From NCBI GenBank assembly GCA_046757205.1, contig JBHHXR010000210.1:1-5859 (forward strand): a stretch of DNA of 5,859 nt. Reading direction: 5' to 3'. The notes under the pieces were generated by a model, which saw only the letters and a list, made by a program, of their open reading frames with translations, was not told where the DNA came from and searched no databases. Within the stretch, counting starts at the first letter, position 1. Every line of letters begins with the position of its first letter. Shown piece after piece: positions 1 to 4,411 of the stretch. The stretch is from JBHHXR01 sp046757205 (GTDB taxonomy: Bacteria > Pseudomonadota > Alphaproteobacteria > Rhodobacterales > Rhodobacteraceae). The position numbers and the translations under genes were made by a program.

Positions 1-1
1 C

Positions 2-451
2 AACCTGCGCGCACCGTTTTTCCTGACCCAGGCGTTCGCGGCGCAGGCGCCGGAGCCGCGGACCGATGAAAACGGCGAGCCGGTGGCGCGCGCCTGCGTC
101 GTCAACATGATCGACCAGCGGGTGCGGAAACTGACGCCGGAGTTCACCACATACACCATCGCCAAGGCCGGTTTGTGGGCATTCACCCGCATTGCGGCGC
201 AGGCGCTCGGCCCCCGGGTCCGGGTAAACGCCATCGGGCCGGGGCCGACCATGAAGGGCGAACGCCAGAACAGCGGAAATTTCGCTGCCCAGCGCCGCGC
301 CACCATCCTGCAACGCGGATCGGACCCCGCCGAGATCTGCGCCGCCTTGCAGTTCATCCTGGCGATTCCGGGCCTGACCGGGCAGTTGCTGTGCCTCGAC
401 GGCGGGCAGCATCTGGCGTGGAAGACACCGGACGTAATGGGCGTCGAATAG
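2..451 (+). CDS. SDR-family oxidoreductase, pteridine reductase-like (5' end missing)
   Basis: This is the C-terminal 149 residues of a short-chain dehydrogenase/reductase, a family of about 250 residues, so roughly 100 residues with the NAD(P)-binding Gly motif lie outside the window. The visible part opens with NLRAPFFLTQAFA, whose Asn matches the Asn of the SDR catalytic tetrad. It continues with a VVNMIDQRV strand, the YTIAK active site (Tyr codon 152-154, Lys codon 164-166), the VRVNAIGPGPT segment and a C-terminal LTGQLLCLDGG. The residue 13 before Tyr, where most SDRs have Ser, is Asp (codon 113-115). Asp at -13 is the arrangement of Leishmania pteridine reductase PTR1 (D181/Y194/K198) and of FolM-like dihydromonapterin reductases. 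I therefore infer NAD(P)H-dependent reduction of a pterin or related carbonyl/imine substrate in the cytoplasm. The exact substrate is not shown. It ends in TAG and is followed by a long spacer, so it is probably not co-transcribed with uvrC. Confidence 0.88.
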   Translation, partial: NLRAPFFLTQAFAAQAPEPRTDENGEPVARACVVNMIDQRVRKLTPEFTTYTIAKAGLWAFTRIAAQALGPRVRVNAIGPGPTMKGERQNSGNFAAQRRATILQRGSDPAEICAALQFILAIPGLTGQLLCLDGGQHLAWKTPDVMGVE

Positions 452-512
452 GCGCCCCGAAATTCTTGCGGGCGACAGGCGAAGCCAATTGTCCACGCAT
501 AACTCGCCGTTC

Positions 513-541
513 ACGAATTCGTAATCATTTTGTTAATGATT
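513..541. repeat. Adjacent palindrome and inverted repeat
   Basis: ACGAATTCGT (513-522) is a perfect 10-bp palindrome. The next base begins a second symmetric element: AATCATT (523-529), a 5-base spacer TTGTT, then AATGATT (535-541), with perfect 7-bp arms. The two abut without a gap in the AT-rich spacer upstream of uvrC. Dimeric regulators bind such sites, so an operator is one reading. A weak AT-rich stem is another. No family-specific consensus is recognised. Confidence 0.45.
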
Positions 542-675
542 TCATCCCCTTATCAGAAAACAAAAATTTTTCCTTTGAAATCAATGGCATAGAAATGTGC
601 CCAAATTTTCATCAGGCCGCAGAAGCGCCTTGAAATGCAAGGAATATTCAAGCCACGAAAAACTTACCGACAAAC

Positions 676-684
676 TTATCCACA
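676..684 (+). promoter_or_regulatory. Perfect DnaA-box sequence
   Basis: TTATCCACA matches the high-affinity DnaA box consensus at all nine positions. A degenerate copy, TTACCGACA (664-672, two mismatches), lies 12 bases upstream in the same orientation. Another, TTGTCCACG (489-497, two mismatches), lies farther upstream. DnaA boxes near DNA-repair promoters can mediate transcriptional control by DnaA, and clusters of them mark origins. Here only one box is perfect, so control of uvrC or DnaA titration is the more modest inference. Chance occurrence of one 9-mer in a window this size is unlikely but possible. Confidence 0.5.
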
Positions 685-762
685 GAAACAGTGGACAGGT
701 TTTGGCTTGAAATGTCTCCCTTGCCATTGCAGGCATCCGGAGAATCAGTAGACGGATGCGCC

Positions 763-2676
763 ATGGCGACCGATCGCGATCGAAATCCTTCCGGAACCGG
801 TTCCGAAGAGCACGCCGGGGCCGCCGAGGCCGCGCGCACCGGCCACGAGGTCATCCGCCGGCATGTCCGGACGCTCGACAACAGTCCCGGCGTGTACCGG
901 ATGCTTGATGCCCGCGGCGGCGTGCTCTACGTCGGCAAGGCGCGCAACCTGAGAAAACGCGTAGCGTCCTACGCCAAGCCGGCGGGGCACTCGGCGCGGA
1001 TCGCGCGGATGATTTCGGCCACGGCGTCGATGATGTTTCTCACCACCAGGACAGAAACCGAGGCGCTGCTGCTGGAGCAGAACCTGATCAAGCAGCTCAA
1101 ACCGCGCTACAACGTGCTGTTGCGCGATGACAAGAGCTTTCCCAACATCCTGCTGACTTCCGGGCACGATTTTCCGCAGGTCAAGAAACACCGCGGCAGC
1201 CGCAAGGAGAAAGGCGAGTATTTCGGCCCCTTCGCGTCGGCTGGCGCCGTCAACCGAACGCTCAACCAGTTGCAGAAGGCGTTCCTTCTGCGCAACTGCT
1301 CGGATTCGGTCTTCGAAAGCCGCACCCGGCCCTGCCTGCTGTATCAGATCAGGCGCTGCTCGGCGCCCTGCGTTGGCGGGATCGGGAAAGCCGGCTACGC
1401 CGGGCTGGTGTCCGATGCGCGGAATTTCCTTGCCGGCCGGTCGACCAGGGTTCAGGCGCAACTGGCCGAACGGATGGCCGAAGCCAGCGCTGCGCTGGAA
1501 TTCGAGCGCGCGGCGGCACTGCGCGACCGGATCAGGGCGCTTTCGCAGGTTCAGGGAGGTCAGGCGGTCAACCCGCGCGGGATACGGGAGGCGGATGTCA
1601 TCGCGCTGCATCTCGATGGCGGTCAGGCCTGTGTCCAGGTGTTCTTCATCCGCGCCAACCAGAACTGGGGCAACCGGGCGTATTTTCCGCGCACCGGCTC
1701 CGGCGCCGGGCCGGCGGAAATCCTCGAGGCTTTCATCGTCCAGTTCTACGGCAACAAGACGCCGCCGCGGCTGGTCCTGCTGTCGCATGATGTCGAAGAC
1801 CGGGGCCTGCTGGAACAGGCGCTGACGGTCAGGGCCGGGCGCAAGGCCGGGGTCGCGGTCCCGCAGCGCGGGGAAAAGGCGCTGCTGGTCGAGCAGGCGG
1901 CGCGCAACGCGCGCGAGGAACTGGCCAGGCGGATGGCGGAAACCGCCAGCCAGGCGCGGCTGCTGGACGGAATGGCGAAGGCATTCGGGCTGGACGCACG
2001 GCCGGCGCGGATCGAGATCTACGACAACTCCCACATCCAGGGCGCGCACGCCATCGGTGCGATGATCGTCGCCGGCCCGGAGGGATTTCAGAAATCGGCC
2101 TACCGGAAATTCAACATCAAGTCGGACGATCTGGCGCCGGGCGACGATTTCGCCATGATGCGCGAGGTTCTGGACCGCCGGTTCCGGCGTTTGATGAAGG
2201 AAGACCCCGACCGCCTGGGCGGGAACTGGCCGGACATCGTGTTGGTCGATGGCGGCGCCGGTCAGATTTCGGCGGCGGCGAGAGCGTTGTCCGAGCTGGG
2301 AATCGAAGACGTGGCGCTGGTCGGCGTAGCGAAGGGCGTGGACCGGGACGCCGGCAAGGAATTGTTTTACCGCCCGGGAAAACCGCCGTTTGCGCTCGCT
2401 CATCGCGATCCGCTGCTTTATTTCGTCCAGCGTCTGCGGGACGAGGCCCACCGATTCGCGATCGGCACCCACCGCGCGAGGCGCGCCAGGGCAATCGGCG
2501 ATTCGCCGCTGGACCAGGTGCCGGGTATCGGGCGGGCCAGGAAACGGGCGCTGCTGGCGCATTTCGGATCCGCGAAGGCGGTCGGCCGGGCGGCGCTGGA
2601 AGATCTGAAATCGGTGGACGGAATTTCCGACGCGATCGCGGAAACGCTCTACGGGTTCTTCCACGCGGAGGGTTAA
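763..2676 (+). CDS. uvrC: UvrABC excinuclease subunit C
   Basis: UvrC makes the two incisions flanking a bulky DNA lesion after UvrA/UvrB recognition in nucleotide excision repair. From the chosen ATG the protein has 637 residues, normal for the family. In order it has a GIY-YIG nuclease domain at about 40-120 (PGVY 42-45, [11 protein letters not shown] 56-66, TETEALLLE 97-105) for the 3' incision. Four Cys follow at 179, 191, 199 and 203, then a UVR motif near 245-257 that contacts UvrB. The RNase H-like 5' nuclease has D421 in YDNSHIQG, D496 in VDGGAGQ and H563 in [11 protein letters not shown]. Tandem helix-hairpin-helix DNA-binding motifs lie at about 582-634. No catalytic residue seems missing. 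ATG 763 was chosen because it has an SD-like GACGGA at 751-756 and leaves only a short variable leader before [18 protein letters not shown]. In-frame starts at 712 (ATG) and 691 (GTG) would add 17 or 24 residues. Confidence 0.97.
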   Translation: MATDRDRNPSGTGSEEHAGAAEAARTGHEVIRRHVRTLDNSPGVYRMLDARGGVLYVGKARNLRKRVASYAKPAGHSARIARMISATASMMFLTTRTETEALLLEQNLIKQLKPRYNVLLRDDKSFPNILLTSGHDFPQVKKHRGSRKEKGEYFGPFASAGAVNRTLNQLQKAFLLRNCSDSVFESRTRPCLLYQIRRCSAPCVGGIGKAGYAGLVSDARNFLAGRSTRVQAQLAERMAEASAALEFERAAALRDRIRALSQVQGGQAVNPRGIREADVIALHLDGGQACVQVFFIRANQNWGNRAYFPRTGSGAGPAEILEAFIVQFYGNKTPPRLVLLSHDVEDRGLLEQALTVRAGRKAGVAVPQRGEKALLVEQAARNAREELARRMAETASQARLLDGMAKAFGLDARPARIEIYDNSHIQGAHAIGAMIVAGPEGFQKSAYRKFNIKSDDLAPGDDFAMMREVLDRRFRRLMKEDPDRLGGNWPDIVLVDGGAGQISAAARALSELGIEDVALVGVAKGVDRDAGKELFYRPGKPPFALAHRDPLLYFVQRLRDEAHRFAIGTHRARRARAIGDSPLDQVPGIGRARKRALLAHFGSAKAVGRAALEDLKSVDGISDAIAETLYGFFHAEG

Positions 2677-2694
2677 GGGGCTAGAACGTCCCCT
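2676..2694 (+). other. Small hairpin in the uvrC-pgsA gap
   Basis: AGGGG (2676-2680) and CCCCT (2690-2694) can pair around a 9-base loop directly after the uvrC stop codon. The stem is only five pairs and is followed by ATTG, not a run of T. It therefore looks too weak for an intrinsic terminator and could at most modulate readthrough or mRNA processing between uvrC and pgsA. Confidence 0.25.
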
Positions 2695-2705
2695 ATTGCA
2701 TGAAC

Positions 2706-2710
2706 GGGGA
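2706..2710 (+). promoter_or_regulatory. Ribosome binding site fixing the pgsA start
   Basis: GGGGA stands six bases before ATG 2717, good Shine-Dalgarno spacing. It supports this ATG over the in-frame TTG at 2696, which has no such site. Confidence 0.65.
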
Positions 2711-2716
2711 TTGCCG

Positions 2717-3388
2717 ATGCGCTGGACGCTGCCGAATATTCTGACCGTGCTGCGTCTGGCAGCGGCTCCGTCCATCGGGCTGGCGTTCGCTTTCGTGGCG
2801 CGTCCGGCTGCCGACTGGCTGGCGATCCTTCTGTTCGTCGCGGCGGCCGTGACGGACTATCTGGACGGTCATATTGCGCGGCTGCGCAACCAGATGACCG
2901 CGTTCGGGCGTATGCTCGATCCGATCGCCGACAAGGCGATGGTGGTTATTGCGCTTGCCATGATCGTCGGATTGTACGGACCGCAGCCGCTTGTGGTAAT
3001 CCCGGTGTCGCTGATCATGCTGCGCGAAATATTCGTCTCCGGCCTGCGAGAGTATCTCGGCGCCGATGCCGGCAAGCTCCAGGTCACAAATCTGGCGAAG
3101 TGGAAGACGACGGCGCAGATGGTGGCCATTCCGGTGCTGTTTCTGGCCAACATATTCAGCTATAATGCGACGCAGATCTACAACCAGATCGGCCCGGCCG
3201 CGGGCGAGGCGATCCTGGCAGGAACCGCCGATGACGAATTCGGATTCTACAGCTATTACCTGTTGTCCGAATATGGCCGCCCGGCCGGGCTGGTAATGAT
3301 TTGGCTGGCGGCGGCGCTGACGGTCATGACCGGGTGGGATTACCTGCGCAAGGCGATGCCGTTCCTTGCCGAGAAAGATGGGGAGTAA
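2717..3388 (+). CDS. pgsA: CDP-diacylglycerol--glycerol-3-phosphate 3-phosphatidyltransferase
   Basis: PgsA transfers a phosphatidyl group from CDP-diacylglycerol to glycerol-3-phosphate, giving phosphatidylglycerophosphate, the committed step to phosphatidylglycerol and cardiolipin in the inner membrane. The 223-residue protein has the complete CDP-alcohol phosphotransferase signature, DxxDGxxARx8Gx3Dx3D, at D47, D50-G51, A54-R55, G64, D68 and D72. These Asp residues bind the catalytic metals. The N-terminal NILTVLRL and the LREIFVSGLREYL and LAKWKTTAQM segments are typical of PgsA. Hydrophobic stretches at about 8-28, 31-46, 75-86, 90-108, 133-147 and 189-206 fit the six-helix membrane fold. 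A polar, aromatic insert at about 148-188, between the last two helices, makes it longer than E. coli PgsA (about 182 residues) and is unusual. It lies 40 nt after uvrC, and its TAA shares an A with the moaD ATG. Phosphatidylserine synthase is a less likely alternative given the flanking motifs. Confidence 0.95.
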   Translation: MRWTLPNILTVLRLAAAPSIGLAFAFVARPAADWLAILLFVAAAVTDYLDGHIARLRNQMTAFGRMLDPIADKAMVVIALAMIVGLYGPQPLVVIPVSLIMLREIFVSGLREYLGADAGKLQVTNLAKWKTTAQMVAIPVLFLANIFSYNATQIYNQIGPAAGEAILAGTADDEFGFYSYYLLSEYGRPAGLVMIWLAAALTVMTGWDYLRKAMPFLAEKDGE

Positions 3389-3633
3389 TGCGGGTACTCT
3401 ATTTTGCATGGATCCGGGAAAGGATCGGGCTTCCCGCCGAGAACGTGGTCTCGCAGGCCGCGACGGTGCGCGAACTGATAGAGGAGTTGCGCGTCCGCGA
3501 ACCGCGCTACGAGGCGGCGTTTTCCGACATGCGGGCGGTGCGGGTCGCGGTGGATCAGGAAACCACCGATCTGGACGCCGGGATCACGGGCGCCAGCGAG
3601 GTCGCGTTTTTCCCGCCGATGACGGGTGGCTGA
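3388..3633 (+). CDS. moaD: Molybdopterin synthase small subunit (sulfur carrier) MoaD
   Basis: MoaD is the ubiquitin-like sulfur carrier of molybdenum cofactor synthesis. Its C-terminal Gly is adenylated and thiocarboxylated, then inserted into MoaE, where it donates sulfur to convert cyclic pyranopterin monophosphate to molybdopterin in the cytoplasm. The 81-residue product has the family length, a beta-grasp pattern (MRVLYFAWIRERIG at the start, TVRELIEELR helix near 26-35, VRVAVDQ strand near 51-57), and ends in FFPPMTGG. The terminal Gly-Gly needed for activation is intact. The start overlaps the pgsA stop (TAATG), with a GGGGAG site at 3380-3385 inside the end of pgsA but only two bases from the ATG. 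Translational coupling to pgsA is likely. The stop is contiguous with the moaE ATG. Confidence 0.94.
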   Translation: MRVLYFAWIRERIGLPAENVVSQAATVRELIEELRVREPRYEAAFSDMRAVRVAVDQETTDLDAGITGASEVAFFPPMTGG

Positions 3634-4083
3634 ATGGCGGTCCGCGTACAGCCCGAGGATTTCGACGTCGGCGCCGAGATCGAACGCCTGAGATCGGGCC
3701 GAACGGACATCGGGGCCATCGTATCGTTCACCGGGCTGGTCCGCGACAGCGCCGGCGGGGCGCCGATATCGGACATGGAGCTCGAACACTATCCCGGCAT
3801 GACGGAAAAGGCGCTCTCGTCGATCGAGGAGCAGGCGCGGGAGCGCTGGTCGCTGCAGGCAAGCCTCGTCATCCACCGCCATGGACGCCTGAAACCCGGC
3901 GAGCAGATCGTTCTGGTCGTCACCGCGGCGCCGCACCGGCAGGCGGCGTTCGAGGCGGCGGAATTCCTCATGGACTACCTGAAATCGCGGGCGCCGTTCT
4001 GGAAGAAGGAAGGAACGGCGGACGGCGGCCGCTGGGTCGATGCCCGCGATGCCGACGAGGATGCGCTGCGGCGCTGGGGTTGA
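3634..4083 (+). CDS. moaE: Molybdopterin synthase catalytic subunit MoaE
   Basis: MoaE is the large subunit of the MoaD2-MoaE2 molybdopterin synthase and adds two dithiolene sulfurs to cyclic pyranopterin monophosphate. The product has 149 residues, practically the E. coli length. Family motifs seen are FTGLVRD (32-38), LEHYPGMTE (50-58), the HRHGRLKPGE turn (81-90), AAPHRQAAFEA (98-108) and LKSRAPFWKKE (116-126). K117 and K124 correspond to the catalytic lysines K119 and K126 of the E. coli enzyme. The ATG directly follows the moaD TGA with no spacer, so equal production of the two subunits by coupled translation is expected. The stop codon is one base from the stop of the leftward gene on the other strand, leaving no room for a conventional terminator outside coding sequence. 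Confidence 0.96.
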   Translation: MAVRVQPEDFDVGAEIERLRSGRTDIGAIVSFTGLVRDSAGGAPISDMELEHYPGMTEKALSSIEEQARERWSLQASLVIHRHGRLKPGEQIVLVVTAAPHRQAAFEAAEFLMDYLKSRAPFWKKEGTADGGRWVDARDADEDALRRWG

Positions 4084-4084
4084 A

Positions 4085-4411
4085 TCAGGAAAGCCCAGCC
4101 TGGGCCAGGCGTTCCTCTGCTTCGCGAAGCTCGGCGCGCACCGTGCGCAGCCCCTCGATGGCGGCGTCGCGCTCGGCTTCGGCCTGAACCAGTTTGTGGC
4201 GCAGCTCCGCCTCCACCTCCTGCAGGCTTCTTTCCGCTTCGGTTCGCGCCGCCTCCGAGCCGAGGAGTTCGCTGGCCAGCGCATCCATCTGCGATTGAGC
4301 CGCCGCGCCGCCGCGGTTCAGACGGCCGAAAATCCACCGTGCGACCCAGCCGATCATGACCGCCAGCACCAGCGCGAAGGCGATGGCGAGCGTCAGGTCA
4401 TTCCTGTTCAT
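4085..4411 (-). CDS. Small membrane protein with coiled coil, function unknown
   Basis: I do not recognise a named family. The 108-residue product starts MNRNDLTLAIAF and has one strongly hydrophobic segment at about 7-28. Basic residues at R25, R30 and R33 then suggest the rest stays in the cytoplasm by the positive-inside rule. From about residue 37 to 105 it is rich in Ala, Glu, Arg and Leu with a heptad-like spacing and no Pro, so a long coiled coil is predicted. There is no cleavable signal peptide with a clear AxA site. The start is well supported by GGGAGGG four to five bases upstream. The gene begins inside the last codons of the OmpA-family gene (14-nt overlap), so it is probably coupled to it and may assist, anchor or scaffold that envelope system. 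Its TGA faces the moaE stop. Confidence 0.85.
   Translation of the reverse strand: MNRNDLTLAIAFALVLAVMIGWVARWIFGRLNRGGAAAQSQMDALASELLGSEAARTEAERSLQEVEAELRHKLVQAEAERDAAIEGLRTVRAELREAEERLAQAGLS
4093..4110. terminator. Overlapping GC palindromes at the convergent junction (possible terminator)
   Basis: Two perfect 13-base palindromes overlap: GCCCAGCCTGGGC (4093-4105) and GCCTGGGCCAGGC (4098-4110). A third, GCTTCGCGAAGC, lies at 4119-4130. All sit within the last codons of the leftward small membrane gene, just past the moaE stop. A stem here is followed by CTTTCC in the leftward direction, a poor T tract. With only one base between the two stop codons, a terminator would have to be inside coding DNA, which makes this a candidate, but the loops are very short and chance in GC-rich DNA is possible. 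Confidence 0.25.

Larger units (their letters stand above)
452..762. other. AT-richer intergenic spacer upstream of uvrC
   Basis: No convincing gene lies in these 311 bases. The stretch from about 510 to 690 is clearly richer in A and T than the coding DNA around it, with short A and T runs near 557-572. It contains the palindrome and inverted repeat at 513-541 and the DnaA-box sequence at 676-684. It also holds a small 6-bp inverted repeat, CTTGAA at 629-634 with TTCAAG at 647-652, and a 9-bp direct repeat CTTGAAATG at 629-637 and 706-714. This is where a promoter for uvrC and the genes downstream would be expected, but I could not pick a -35/-10 pair with acceptable spacing. No GC-rich hairpin with a T run follows the reductase stop. 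Only a 5-bp CGCCC/GGGCG pair at 453-457 and 470-474 is visible, without a T tract. Confidence 0.6.

Noticed and set aside
453..474. Terminator after the SDR gene
   Set aside because: Only a 5-bp CGCCC/GGGCG pair with a 12-base loop and no T tract.
523..545. CtrA or LexA binding site
   Set aside because: A single TTAA is present without a second half at seven bases, and GTTC at 509-512 has no GTTC partner at the needed spacing.
452..762. Chromosomal replication origin in the uvrC spacer
   Set aside because: Only one exact DnaA box, no clear cluster or unwinding element with repeats, and no typical origin neighbours such as hemE, parAB or dnaA. Kept only as a regulatory DnaA-box candidate.
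2696..2716. TTG start adding seven residues to PgsA
   Set aside because: No ribosome binding site, it falls in the hairpin/gap, and ATG 2717 has GGGGA at good spacing with the usual MRWTLPNILT-type beginning.
745..2775. A 2-kb open frame on the minus strand opposite uvrC
   Set aside because: Its product is Arg/Pro/Gln-rich without recognisable motifs and mirrors uvrC codons. Long antisense frames are expected opposite GC-rich genes, and uvrC has all its motifs.
3340..4284. A 314-codon minus-strand frame across moaD and moaE
   Set aside because: No family motifs, Arg-rich composition, and it covers two well-supported genes plus part of the small membrane gene in a different frame.
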